Source of the DNA: Solihabitans fulvus | GTDB lineage: Bacteria > Actinomycetota > Actinomycetes > Mycobacteriales > Pseudonocardiaceae | Assembly: GCF_008386585.1 (NCBI RefSeq) | Contig: NZ_VUOB01000003.1 | Location: forward strand, 1 to 64,000 | Reading direction: 5' to 3' | Length of the DNA stretch: 64,000 bases | Part shown: positions 33,114 through 41,549 of the stretch, one piece after another | Position numbering within the stretch: the stretch's first letter is position 1 | Layout: every line of letters starts with the position of its first letter | Made by a program: the position numbers and the translations under genes | Notes under the pieces: generated by a model | Databases searched by the model: none | Told to the model about the DNA's origin: nothing | Seen by the model: the letters and a program-made list of their open reading frames with translations, nothing else

Positions 33114-36053
33114 ATGGGGCCGACCGGCCACCGGCCAGCATCAGCTACCGCACCGCCGTCACCGCGCGCGTCCGACGACCAGGTGGAGTTCACGCTCCTT
33201 GGCGGCGTGCACGCCAGGCACGGCCAACACACGGTGACCGTCGCCGGCGCGCAACTGCGCGCGGTCCTCGCGATGTTCCTGCTCGAACCCAACCAGGTCG
33301 TGCCGCTGGAACGCCTGCAACGCGCGGTCTGGGACGAGACCCCGCCCGCCCGCGCCCGCAACGCGATACAGGGACTGATCAAACGCCTGCGGCAGTGGCT
33401 GCCCGACCCCACCGCGCGTCTGGAGACCGCCGGTGCGGGATACCTCCTGCGGATCGACCCCAACCGCATCGACCTGTACCGGTTCCGGGAGCTGACCCGC
33501 TCCGGACGCGAACACGCCACGCGCGACGACGACGCAGCCGCCGCGCTCTTCGGGCAGGCTCTCGCGCTGTGGCGCGGCCCGGCGCTCGCCGACACCGGTT
33601 CGCCGTGGCTGCTGGAGTCCGTCGCGCCGGGACTCGACGCCGAACGGCTGGCAACCCTGCACGACCGCATCGCGGCCGATCTGCGACTGAACCGCCACCG
33701 CGAACTCGTCGCGGAGCTGACCCGGCTCATCGGCGAGCACCCCACCTACGAACCGTTCGTCAGCCAACTGATGATCGCGCACTACCGCAGTGGCGACCCG
33801 GCACACGCCCTGGAGGTCTACCGCCGCGCCGCCCACCACCTGGCCGAGGACACCGGGCTGGACCCAAGTCCGGACCTGCGCGCCCTACAACAGACCATTC
33901 TGCGCCACGACCCCGTCGAGCACCTGGCCCCGACCATCCCAGCCCCAACGACCGCCACCCCAGCGCGGCCCGTCGCCGGCTTCGTCCCGCAACCGCGCCC
34001 ACCGGCCGCGATACCTCCGGACGAACGGGCTGCGGTCTCGGGCGCACCGCAGCAGTTGCCGCCAGCGCCGGCCTGTTTCGTCGGCCGCGCCGACCAACTC
34101 GCCGTCGTCACCGCCGCCCTCGACACCGCGGGCGAGGCCGCCGGCGTGCCGATCTGCGTGCTGTACGGCACCGGAGGCATCGGCAAGACCTGGTTGGCGC
34201 TGCACTGGGCCCACCAGCACACCGACGACTACCCCGACGGCCAGCTCTTCGTTGACCTGCAAGGCTTCGCGCCCGCCACCGCGCCCATGCCCCAGGAGAC
34301 GGCGCTGCGCGGGTTCCTCGACGCGCTTGGCGTGGACTCCCGGCAGGTTCCGCCGGATCTCGACGCCCGCGCCGGCCGGTTCCGCAGCCTGGTCGCCGGC
34401 CGGCGCATGCTCATCGTGCTGGACAACGCCCGCGACGCCGCGCAGGTCGAGCGCCTGTTGCCCGGCAGCCCGAGCTGCGCAGTCATCGTCACCAGCCGCG
34501 ACCGCCTCACCGGCCTGATCACCACGCGGGGCGCCCGCCCGCTGCCCGTCGCGGCCCTGGATCCGCCCGAGTCCCGCGCCCTGCTGTCCATCCGGCTGGG
34601 CCGGCGGCGGCTGGCCGCCGAACCCGAGGCCGTCAGCGACCTGGTGGCCTGCTGCGGCGGATTTCCCCTGGCGTTGAGCATCGTGGCGGGGCGCGCCCAA
34701 GCCCACCAGGACTTCCCACTCACGAGCCTGGTCGGGGACCTGCGCGACCGCGAGGCTCTGATGGGTGTGCTCGACGACGACGAGCCCGCCGGCAGCCTGC
34801 CCGCCGTCCTGTCCTGGTCCGTGACGGCACTGGCCGAGGACCACGTGCGCCTGTTCGACCTGCTCGGATCGGCACCGGGGCCCGACATCGGCCTGGAGGC
34901 CGCCGCCGCACTGTCCGGGCTGCCATTGAACGAGGCCGCCAAGGCGTTGCGCTCGCTGGAGCGCGTGTCCCTGCTCGACCGCGGATCCGCCGGCCGGTAC
35001 CACTTGCAGGACCTCGTTCGCCTGTACGCGGCCGGCCACGCCGCGAACGCCGTGCCAGAGCACCAACTCCAGGCCGGGCTCCGGCGGCTGGCCGACTTCT
35101 ACACGCACACCGCCCTCGCCGGCGACCGGCTCCTGTCGCCAACACGCCCCACGATCCCAACAAGCGCGCCCACGCCCGGCCTGCTGCTGCCGACGCTGGC
35201 CGACAAGGACGCGGCCAACTCGTGGTTCCGCGCCGAACACCGGTGCCTACTGGCCACCCAGCAACTGGCCGCCAAACTCGGCTGGGCCACCACGGCTTGG
35301 GAGCTGACCTGGGCCCTGAACACCTTCCACTTCCTCGGTGGGCACCTGCACGACGACCTGGTCGCCTGCGAGACCGGGCTGGCGGCCGCCGACCAAGGCA
35401 CCGACCCGAGCGTGCGGGCGCTCGCGCGATGCCTGCTCGGCAACGCGCACGCCCGCCTCGGCCGCTACCCGGAGGCGAAGGACTACTTCACGCAGGCCCT
35501 CGCGGTGGCCGAGGCGGCAGGAGATCGGTCCAGCCAGGCCTACACCCACCACCTGATCTCGTGGATGTATGGCCAGCAGGACCGCGACCGCGATGCGTTG
35601 GACCACGCCACGAGCGCGATGCGACTGTTCGACGACCTCGGCGAGGAGGCCGGGTTGGCGACCGCCCTCAACCAGGTCGGCTGGTACCTGGCCAAGCTCG
35701 GCAACTATGGCCTCGCGCGCGAGCGCTGCGAGCGGGCGCTGGCCCTGCACCGCCACCACCGCAACCCTGGCGGTATCGGGGTCACGTTGGACAGCCTGGG
35801 ATTCATCGCCCACCACACCAGCGACCTCACCACCGCGCAGGCCCGCTACCGCGAGGCCCTCGACCAGTACGAGGGGCTTGGCCACAGCTACTACCAGGCC
35901 GACACGCTCGACCGCCTCGGCAGGACATGCCTGGCCGCCGGCCGGACCGCCGAGGCACACTCAGCGTGGGAGCAGGCCCTGCGGCTGTACCGCAGCCAGG
36001 GGCGCGTCGCCGACGCGGAGCGGGTGAGCCGACAGATCGCGGACCAGCGCTGA
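33114..36053 (+). CDS. AfsR-like SARP regulator with NB-ARC ATPase and TPR repeats
   Basis: 979 aa from the ATG at 33114; an upstream GTG (33036) and an internal GTG (33183) are alternatives, and no site has a clear ribosome-binding sequence. The OmpR-like winged helix (LRAVLAMFLLEPNQVVPLERL...NAIQGLIKRLRQWL) is followed by a BTAD domain to about residue 250. NB-ARC comes next with Walker A LYGTGGIGKTW, Walker B MLIVLDNARD, RNBS-like VIVTSRDRL and GLPL-like GGFPLALSIVAGR. The last ~300 residues are TPRs (LLGNAHARLGRYPEAKDYF). This is the AfsR layout, an activator of secondary metabolism. It has no linked kinase gene here. Confidence 0.88.
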   Translation: MGPTGHRPASATAPPSPRASDDQVEFTLLGGVHARHGQHTVTVAGAQLRAVLAMFLLEPNQVVPLERLQRAVWDETPPARARNAIQGLIKRLRQWLPDPTARLETAGAGYLLRIDPNRIDLYRFRELTRSGREHATRDDDAAAALFGQALALWRGPALADTGSPWLLESVAPGLDAERLATLHDRIAADLRLNRHRELVAELTRLIGEHPTYEPFVSQLMIAHYRSGDPAHALEVYRRAAHHLAEDTGLDPSPDLRALQQTILRHDPVEHLAPTIPAPTTATPARPVAGFVPQPRPPAAIPPDERAAVSGAPQQLPPAPACFVGRADQLAVVTAALDTAGEAAGVPICVLYGTGGIGKTWLALHWAHQHTDDYPDGQLFVDLQGFAPATAPMPQETALRGFLDALGVDSRQVPPDLDARAGRFRSLVAGRRMLIVLDNARDAAQVERLLPGSPSCAVIVTSRDRLTGLITTRGARPLPVAALDPPESRALLSIRLGRRRLAAEPEAVSDLVACCGGFPLALSIVAGRAQAHQDFPLTSLVGDLRDREALMGVLDDDEPAGSLPAVLSWSVTALAEDHVRLFDLLGSAPGPDIGLEAAAALSGLPLNEAAKALRSLERVSLLDRGSAGRYHLQDLVRLYAAGHAANAVPEHQLQAGLRRLADFYTHTALAGDRLLSPTRPTIPTSAPTPGLLLPTLADKDAANSWFRAEHRCLLATQQLAAKLGWATTAWELTWALNTFHFLGGHLHDDLVACETGLAAADQGTDPSVRALARCLLGNAHARLGRYPEAKDYFTQALAVAEAAGDRSSQAYTHHLISWMYGQQDRDRDALDHATSAMRLFDDLGEEAGLATALNQVGWYLAKLGNYGLARERCERALALHRHHRNPGGIGVTLDSLGFIAHHTSDLTTAQARYREALDQYEGLGHSYYQADTLDRLGRTCLAAGRTAEAHSAWEQALRLYRSQGRVADAERVSRQIADQR

Positions 36054-36237
36054 GTCGCTGCTCCGGCGGGTATGCCAATCGGGTTGATCAGTTCGTTGGG
36101 CGAGCCCCTTTGACCGTCACCGAGCCGCGGGCTGATGAGCCGCGGACTCGACGCCTCCGAACCGTTCGACCCATCGCAACACGGGGGTCACGCGCCGTTC
36201 GGGCCGGATCTTGGCGGGAGATCCCTCGTCACCACAC

Positions 36238-36960
36238 CTACTGAGCCACCCGACGCGACAGCTTGTCCAGGTCGCGCACGCAGAAACCGTGATGTGCCCA
36301 TTCCTCGTTGAGCACAGTGCCGAGGCATTGCCGCACGCGCCGGCCCTTGGCATACGGGGGCCAATTATCGTCGTCCGGCACCGGCGCGGGCTTTGCGAGC
36401 TCCTCGGGTGTGACCTCGGCCAGCCAAGCCTCAATCTCCGACGCCTGCCGATCGCGCACGGTCAGCACTTCGTCGAGACTCGGCCGGGCGGACCTGTCCA
36501 GCCCCAGTCCCTCCTGACCCGGCACGAACGGAGATGCCAGTCCCATCGCCGTGAACGGCTCGGTCAGCCCGAGTACGCAGCGCCGAAACCACGAGTCGTG
36601 CACGAAGACGAGATGACGCAGAGTCTCGACCATCGACCACTCGCCGTCGACGCCGAGATGCTCGCTGCCCTCGGCCATCGACCCGGCCCGCTCGGTAGTC
36701 GTCGCCCACGCCTTCCGCAGCTGTCGCCAGGCCTCGCGCAGGTCGGCCGGTTCATCGGAACGGATCAGCAGCCGCACCGGGTGCCGGCGGTCGAGCTCCG
36801 CCTCGACGTACGACATCACCTCCACGCCGTTGACCACCAGGTTGGTGACCAAACCGTCGATCTCAACGTCCTGCATGACCACACCGACCAGCCGCGCCCT
36901 ACTCAGGTCGCACTCGCGGAACTCCGCGCCCGTGAGGTCTTCGTCGTTGAAGCGTCGCAT
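36238..36960 (-). CDS. DinB-like protein with short pentapeptide-like N-terminus
   Basis: 240 aa, ATG at 36960. Residues 1-30 (NDEDLTGAEFRECDLSRARLVG) show pentapeptide-repeat spacing. The remaining ~190 residues are a DinB_2-like four-helix bundle: EWSMVETLRHLVFVHDSWFRR supplies the first His ligand and CLGTVLNEEWAHHGFCVRDLD the later His pair. These are metal-binding, thiol- or stress-linked proteins of unclear reaction. The gene is monocistronic. Confidence 0.78.
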   Translation of the reverse strand: MRRFNDEDLTGAEFRECDLSRARLVGVVMQDVEIDGLVTNLVVNGVEVMSYVEAELDRRHPVRLLIRSDEPADLREAWRQLRKAWATTTERAGSMAEGSEHLGVDGEWSMVETLRHLVFVHDSWFRRCVLGLTEPFTAMGLASPFVPGQEGLGLDRSARPSLDEVLTVRDRQASEIEAWLAEVTPEELAKPAPVPDDDNWPPYAKGRRVRQCLGTVLNEEWAHHGFCVRDLDKLSRRVAQ

Positions 36961-37335
36961 GCGGACAGACTAAGCCGCACCGCACGCACACACAGACGAA
37001 CTGGAAGACCCGCGCCCTCGTCGACTGAGCCACGGGACCCCCCTTCACCTGGGTCGACGACGAGATCACCGACGCCGACTACACCGCCCTGGCCGAGTGG
37101 CTGCGGTGGGCATAGGAGACACCGCGACGAGGCTTGGACTGCTGCCCGAAGGGCCAGGCCGGCGACACGCCGAGGAGCAGAAAAAGAGCCTTTCCCTTAG
37201 TCACCTCAGTTTTGGCACTGGCGGTGAACGCCTATGCCGACGAGGAGTTGCGGGATGCCTACCAGAGATGATCGGCGGAGACCGGGTTCGACGAAATGGC
37301 TGCTCATCGATGGATCAGCCTGGAAAGCTCGGCTG
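36961..37335. other. 375-bp stretch of gene relics
   Basis: It contains a HAD-like C-terminal fragment (37029-37115). A further short open C-terminal piece ends at 37271 (LALAVNAYADEELRDAYQR then TGA), whose parent is not recognised. No complete gene, insertion sequence or RNA is visible. It looks like scar DNA. Confidence 0.45.
37029..37115 (+). pseudogene. Remnant of a HAD-like protein C-terminus with internal deletion
   Basis: The translated fragment PPFTWVDDEITDADYTALAEWLRWA then TAG fuses the WVDDEI motif of HAD-type domain proteins directly to the usual last helix (LTDADYTALAEWLR). The ~25-30 residues normally between them, including the LL..VDP..G strand, are missing. An in-frame stop at 37026-37028 blocks any upstream start. 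Family assignment is from memory of the motif. Confidence 0.45.
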
Positions 37336-37956
37336 ATGGGCCAGACAGGGACTCCGAGAAACAACACGACACATGACTGGGCAAGCCAGGTGGACGTCGA
37401 CCACATCGAGCGCATCCGCCAAGCCCCAGCGCTGTTCGCCCCGGGCGGGGTGGGACATCTGATCCTCGAGGTCGTCGCTTACGCCGAAGAGGAGGCCGCG
37501 GCCAACAACGGCGGACGGTGTCGGATCACGCTGCACGCCGACGGGTCGGTAACGGTGTCGGACGGCGGGAGGGGGACCGCCACCGTGGTCGACCGACAGG
37601 GACGGGTCGTCAAGAAGCCGGTCATGGTGTCGAGGGATCTCCGATTCTTCGACGCGCCCGACGCGCCGTGTCTGCCGGACGGCCACCCGCGCCGCGGCAT
37701 GTCGGTGGTGACCGCGCTGAGCGAGTGGTTGGTGCACACCAACAGGCGAGACAACGGTTCCTGGACCCAGCGCTACGAGCACGCACTACCGGTGACCGAT
37801 CTCGTCGCGATCACTGCGGACGGATCTACGGGAACGGCTGTCCATTTCCGTCCGGCTGAGGCTGTTCGCGTGATGGGTGCCGTGAAGGTCGACGAGGTGC
37901 AGCGCTGGACAGCGTCGTCGCCACATTTGTCTGTCGAGGTCAACGACCTGCGCTGA
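37336..37956 (+). CDS. GyrB-like degenerate GHKL ATPase-domain protein
   Basis: 206 aa from the ATG at 37336; the frame opens earlier without a good start. It resembles the N-terminal ATPase domain of GyrB alone. ERIRQAPALFAPGGVGHLILEV parallels the GyrB start through helix alpha1, DGSVTVSDGGRG parallels DGSI.V.DNGRG, and LPDGHPRRGMSVVTALSEWL parallels the ATP-lid region. The Mg-binding Asn of EVVDNS is replaced (EVVAYA) and DNGRG is DGGRG, so ATP hydrolysis is doubtful. There is no transducer, TOPRIM or DNA-binding part. A modulator role or an anti-gyrase-like function is possible. Confidence 0.65.
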   Translation: MGQTGTPRNNTTHDWASQVDVDHIERIRQAPALFAPGGVGHLILEVVAYAEEEAAANNGGRCRITLHADGSVTVSDGGRGTATVVDRQGRVVKKPVMVSRDLRFFDAPDAPCLPDGHPRRGMSVVTALSEWLVHTNRRDNGSWTQRYEHALPVTDLVAITADGSTGTAVHFRPAEAVRVMGAVKVDEVQRWTASSPHLSVEVNDLR

Positions 37957-38169
37957 GGCCGACCGCAGTGGCATAGCAGACTTCAGAAGCAGCGTTGTCG
38001 CCGTGATCAGAAGGCACTGACATGCCGCCGACAGCGCGTTCTCGGCATACCCGACATCCGGTCCACCGTTGGATGGTCGAGCACTGGCTGATCATTTCAG
38101 CGGTGTGTTGGAGCTTGGAGGTTCGGTGCCGCTGAGGTGTTTGTTTCGGCCCATGGCAGGCTCGGGCTC

Positions 38170-38772
38170 ATGATCGATGATTTCGCAAAAGAGTACCTGC
38201 ACAGTGACCTGCGAGAGATCCGCGAGGTGCTGGCCTGGAAGCTCGACGGGCTCGGCGAGCACGACATCCGCCGTCCTCTCACCTCGACCGGAACCAACCT
38301 TCTCGGCCTGGTCAAGCACCTGACGATTTCGGAGTCCCGGTACTTCGGCGAGGTCTTCGACCGACCGTTCCCTGAGCCCCTGCCCCGATGGGACGACGCC
38401 GAGGCGCGCGGCACCGATATGTGGGCGACCGAACACGAGACGCGGCAGGAGATCATCAGCCGCTACCGGCGCGTCTGGGAACACTCCGACGTGACGATCG
38501 ACGCCCTCGCCATCGACTCGCCCGGCCACGTGCCCTGGTGGCCACGTCCCCACGCGATGCTGTTCAACGTTCTGGTCCACGTGCTCACCGAAACCAGCCG
38601 GCACGCCGGACACGCCGACATCCTGCGCGAACAGTTGGACGGCTCGACAGGCACGGCCGCCGGCTACCCGAACCAGCAGCGCGACGCGGCCTTCTGGGAA
38701 ACCCGGCGCGCCACGATCGAGCGGGCCGCCACCGCAGCCGTCGCCAAGCCCGATCACGACCTCCGGCCATAG
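38170..38772 (+). CDS. DinB-like DUF664 family protein
   Basis: 200 aa from the ATG at 38170. It matches the mini-DinB pattern: EVLAWKLDGLGEHDIRRPLTSTGTNLLGLVKHLTISESRYFGEVF at the start, and later FNVLVHVLTETSRHAGHADILREQLDG, where three histidines (KHLT, VHVL, RHAGHAD) form the metal site. Proteins of this group are small four-helix bundles linked to thiol-dependent or detoxification reactions. It lies directly before the integrase relic, possibly cargo of the former element. Confidence 0.82.
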   Translation: MIDDFAKEYLHSDLREIREVLAWKLDGLGEHDIRRPLTSTGTNLLGLVKHLTISESRYFGEVFDRPFPEPLPRWDDAEARGTDMWATEHETRQEIISRYRRVWEHSDVTIDALAIDSPGHVPWWPRPHAMLFNVLVHVLTETSRHAGHADILREQLDGSTGTAAGYPNQQRDAAFWETRRATIERAATAAVAKPDHDLRP

Positions 38773-38783
38773 ACGACGGAAGC

Positions 38784-39053
38784 GTTCATCATCTTCGGCA
38801 TGGCGCGGCGACGTCGGCGTTGATCGCGGGAGCCGACATGAAAGTGGTCCAGGAGATGTTGGGACACCACCTACGCCTTCACCGCCGACACGTACACGAG
38901 CGTGCCGCCGCAGCTGGCGATGGAGGCCGCCGAGAACACCGTGCTGGCCGTTCCGCGATCTTCCTCCAGAACTCTCGGGCACACCTCGGGCACACCGGAG
39001 ATCAACAAAGAGGCTCTGGGTGCCACTGATGACGAGAAACCGCAGGTGGAGAG
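38784..39053 (+). pseudogene. Frameshifted C-terminal remnant of a tyrosine integrase
   Basis: Frame 1 gives HLRHGAATSALIAGADMKVVQEMLGH, the box II region of tyrosine recombinases with catalytic Arg and His. Immediately after LGH the frame shifts and continues TYAFTADTYTSVPPQLAMEAAENTV, with the nucleophilic Tyr (DTYTSV). The N-terminal ~300 residues are gone. The second frame stays open into the adjacent tRNA gene. This is an integrase fossil pointing at its tRNA attachment site. Confidence 0.8.
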
Positions 39054-39128
39054 TGGGCCGGGTGGGGTTCGAACCCACGACCTGACGGATTATGAGTCCG
39101 CTGCTCTGACCAGCTGAGCTACCGGCCC
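39054..39128 (-). tRNA. tRNA with CAT anticodon (elongator Met or Ile2)
   Basis: The 7-bp acceptor stem GGGCCGG/CCGGCCC (39122-39128 with 39055-39061) closes the fold. The D-arm is GCTCAGCTGGTCAGAGC, the anticodon loop CTCATAA gives CAT, and the T-arm is GTGGGTTCGAACCCCAC. CCA is not encoded. It is not initiator-like. Distinguishing Met from lysidine-modified Ile2 needs identity-element comparison. An integrase relic abuts its 3' end. Confidence 0.92.
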
Positions 39129-39232
39129 GTGCGTAGGTGTCTCCGTGTGGTGCTTCGGAGGCAGTGACGCGGTCGGAGATTACCGAGGGGACGAGTGCGG
39201 CCGGGCACAGGCCCCCGGACTGCGGGCGGGGC

Positions 39233-40174
39233 CTAGTTTCTTGCCCTGAGCCACTTGTCCTCCAGGTCGGTGCTCGGCGCGGGCGCGCCGAGATCACCTG
39301 GACGGTACCCGTCCGGGTAACCGGGGTAGGTCCGATTGCGTGAATCCCTTGCCAGTCGGGACCATCGACGCGGCGGGAGCTGGCGCACCACGGCGGCTCG
39401 GCCGCGTAGGGCCGCCCGTTCTGCCTGCTTGAGCCACGTCGGCGCCTCGGCGAAGCCGAACGCGTTCAGCATCCGCTCGTCAAGGAGGCCGCGGGCCGCG
39501 CTGGCCACCAGGGGACGCAGGACCGCCGGGTACCAGGAGCAGAAGAGAGCCATGGTGTAGCCGCCTATGCGCTGGTTGGTCGGCGAGTAGCGGAACGTGG
39601 TCCGCTCGTACTCCCGCTTCAGCTCGGCGAACTCCGCGTACCCCAGCGGGATGCCCTTGATGCCCATCCTGTTGCCGACCTCGCGGTAGAAGTGCAGCGC
39701 CGCCACCTTTTCGTGCTCCGACAGCCGACGCCAACCGAACTGATCAATCCACTCGATCGGGTCGAACACGAACGTCGACAGCACGTACCGCATGTCCTCG
39801 TTGCTGATCGCGTACCGCCCGTGCATCCGGTTGACCACGCGCAGCGCCTCCCTGCCCCGCGCCGAGTCGTAGCCGTGCGCGGCGAGTTCGGCCATCAGCA
39901 GCGCCGTGTCGTCGTACCGCTTCTGCGCCCGCCGCTCGAACTCGCCCGTCGCGGCCAGCAGCGCGGAGATCGTCGGCACGCAGTAGGTGCGGAACAGCGC
40001 GAACTCCAGGGACCGCTGGTAGTCCCAGGGAAACTCGAAGCCTGCCGAGATGCGGTAGATCTCCTGGTGGTCTCGGATGGGGTCGAGGCTTTCTATGCGC
40101 CTCAGGTTCGCGTGCCGGCTGCCGCTACCGCCGAACGCACGGAGGCCCTGCCGCAGCTCGGATGTGATGGTCAT
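39233..40174 (-). CDS. MpaB/DUF2236-like oxygenase family protein
   Basis: 313 aa from the ATG at 40174. Conserved blocks include IESLDPIRDHQEIYRISAGFEFPWDYQRSLEFA in two halves, FRTYCVPTISALL, NRMHGRYAISNEDMRYVLSTF (with a likely heme/iron-ligand His) and IEWIDQFGWR. The family covers fungal MpaB-type oxygenases and rubber-oxygenase relatives, mostly heme-b proteins. Substrate is unknown. A G-quadruplex-rich tract lies in its upstream region. Confidence 0.78.
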   Translation of the reverse strand: MTITSELRQGLRAFGGSGSRHANLRRIESLDPIRDHQEIYRISAGFEFPWDYQRSLEFALFRTYCVPTISALLAATGEFERRAQKRYDDTALLMAELAAHGYDSARGREALRVVNRMHGRYAISNEDMRYVLSTFVFDPIEWIDQFGWRRLSEHEKVAALHFYREVGNRMGIKGIPLGYAEFAELKREYERTTFRYSPTNQRIGGYTMALFCSWYPAVLRPLVASAARGLLDERMLNAFGFAEAPTWLKQAERAALRGRAAVVRQLPPRRWSRLARDSRNRTYPGYPDGYRPGDLGAPAPSTDLEDKWLRARN

Positions 40175-40260
40175 CACTGCCTGCCTTCCGGCCCCGGGAC
40201 GGAACACCTACCTCAGGGTAGGGATGGCCGGACCGGTGGAGAAGGCCCAGCTCACGAACC

Positions 40261-40345
40261 GGGAGGGGGAGGGAAGGAGGGGGGAAGCGCGAGGGGTGCG
40301 GAGGGAGGCGTGTGGGGAGGAGGGCGGGGGTGCGGAGGGGGCAAT
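40261..40345 (+). repeat. G-tract cluster with G-quadruplex potential
   Basis: Runs of three or more G separated by one to seven bases occur repeatedly, e.g. GGGAGGGGGAGGGAAGG followed by six Gs (40261-40284), and another set from about 40292 to 40341. The G-rich strand is the template strand for the MpaB-like gene starting at 40174. The tract also follows the tRNA-Asn terminator. Confidence 0.55.
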
Positions 40346-40385
40346 GTGTTGCGTTGGTGATGGTTGGAGGGTGTGGGTCTGGGTA

Positions 40386-40418
40386 GACAAAAACCCCAGG
40401 TCGTGTGACCTGGGGTTT
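40386..40418 (-). terminator. Intrinsic terminator of tRNA-Asn
   Basis: On the minus strand AAACCCCAGGTC, loop ACAC, GACCTGGGGTTT form a perfect 12-bp stem, extended by TT to a T5 run. This is a textbook rho-independent terminator starting directly at the tRNA CCA end. Confidence 0.9.
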
Positions 40419-40493
40419 GGCTCCTCCTGCTGGACTCGAACCAGCAACCCTTCGATTAACAGTCGAATGCTCTGCCAATTGAGCTAAGGAGGA
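40418..40493 (-). tRNA. tRNA-Asn (GTT)
   Basis: The acceptor stem TCCTCCT/AGGAGGA pairs, and discriminator G plus CCA are encoded (40418-40421). The D-arm is GCTCAATTGGCAGAGC, the anticodon loop CTGTTAA (GTT), and the T-arm GCTGGTTCGAGTCCAGC. It lies close to dnaG, as I recall for mycobacteria. Confidence 0.97.
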
Positions 40494-40640
40494 TCGTTTT
40501 CGGTTGTCCGCCGGGGCTCAACCCGACGGGAAGTAACTCTAGCGCATCCGGAGGAGTGCTCGTGACACACCCCCCGGCACACCGGCACGCTCTGCGGGAG
40601 GATGGCGGTGAGCATGGGCGACACGAGGGGAGATCGACAT

Positions 40641-40850
40641 ATGAAGGGCATCCTGGCCGGGGCCGCGATCGGGTACGTGCTCGGCGCGCGCGCCGGTCGA
40701 CGACGGTATGACCAGATCGTTCGCGCCTACCGCAGGATCGCCGACCACCCCGCCGTGCAGGCCGCGGCGGGCTTCGTCCGTGCCAAGGCGAGCGACGCCG
40801 TCGGGCTCGGTGACCGGCGCCGGCGCCGTTCGGGCACCCCCAGGGTCTAG
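40641..40850 (+). CDS. Small YtxH-like/glycine-zipper protein
   Basis: 69 aa from the ATG at 40641 (GGGGAG about 9 nt upstream). A single hydrophobic glycine-zipper segment, ILAGAAIGYVLGARAG, is followed by RRRYDQIVRAYRRI and a basic tail (RRRRSG). Many actinobacteria have such short membrane-anchored proteins; function is unknown. It is convergent with the MOSC gene, which ends 6 bp away. Confidence 0.75.
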   Translation: MKGILAGAAIGYVLGARAGRRRYDQIVRAYRRIADHPAVQAAAGFVRAKASDAVGLGDRRRRRSGTPRV

Positions 40851-40856
40851 CCGCGC

Positions 40857-41549
40857 TCAGACCAGGGCTACCTGGTCCCCTACGGACACCAGGCCGGGCC
40901 GCAGGACCCGGGCGTAGACGCCGAAGGTGAGCGCCATTCCGGCCAGCGACTTGAGCAGGCCGGGAACGGCGGGCAGCGCTCCCTGACCGTGGCCGATCAT
41001 CACGCATCGCTCGGTCGTCTCGTCGACCTCGAGGACGGCGTCGCCGACGGCCAGCATCCGGCCGACCCAGCGGTCCTCCAGTCGGTCCTCGCCGGGCAGG
41101 TCCACGACGAAGTTGGGCCGACATCGCCGCCAGGACACCGGTTCGCCGACGACCTCCGACCACCACCGCAGCGACGCCGTGGTGACCAGGTGCACCGCCC
41201 CGCCGTCCATGTGCCAGACGTCGCTCTCCCGCGCGACCGCCACGGGTTGGCCGACGACCTCGGACAGCGGCGGGCTCAGCTCCGGGTCGGCCACGTCGAA
41301 CTCCCGGCCGTCCGGCAGCCGCAGCACCGCACCGCCGTTGGACAGCCTGGACGACATCTCCAGCAGCTTCGGCAGGCGCACGAACCGCCGGGTGCTCTTG
41401 CCCGAGCCGAACCGCCCCTCCGGCGTGCGCAGCGCCCACCACCGGTCGGCGACGACGCCCCGCTGGTCCACCTCGACCCGGTCCACCTCCTCACCGAGCA
41501 GCGACTTCACCGGATATCTGACGCACGTCCGCACCGTGCCCTGGTCCAT
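40857..41549 (-). CDS. MOSC domain protein
   Basis: 230 aa from the ATG at 41549, which shares one base with the stop of the methyltransferase gene (TGATG). The N-terminal beta-barrel part reads VRTCVRYPVKSLLGEEVDRVEVDQRGVVADRWWAL. The MOSC core contains RRCRPNFVVDLPGEDRLEDRWVGRMLAVGDAVLEV and the conserved Cys in ETTERCVMIGHGQG. Members carry molybdenum-cofactor sulfur or act as amidoxime-reducing proteins; the substrate is not predictable. Translationally coupled to the Tam-like methyltransferase. Confidence 0.88.
   Translation of the reverse strand: MDQGTVRTCVRYPVKSLLGEEVDRVEVDQRGVVADRWWALRTPEGRFGSGKSTRRFVRLPKLLEMSSRLSNGGAVLRLPDGREFDVADPELSPPLSEVVGQPVAVARESDVWHMDGGAVHLVTTASLRWWSEVVGEPVSWRRCRPNFVVDLPGEDRLEDRWVGRMLAVGDAVLEVDETTERCVMIGHGQGALPAVPGLLKSLAGMALTFGVYARVLRPGLVSVGDQVALV

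Noticed and set aside
31472..36053. Idea that the C39-like peptidase and the SARP mark a ribosomal-peptide biosynthetic cluster
   Set aside because: No precursor peptide, modifying enzyme or C39-type ABC exporter is present nearby; the peptidase has an ordinary signal peptide.
37957..38169. Possible coding remnant between the GyrB-like and DUF664 genes
   Set aside because: Some frame-open stretches but no recognisable motif, start or ribosome-binding site; treated as intergenic.
38902..39117. 71-codon plus-strand ORF ending SGPGGVRTHDLTDYESAALTS
   Set aside because: Its C-terminus is translated antisense tRNA, a common annotation error; its N-terminal half belongs to the integrase relic.
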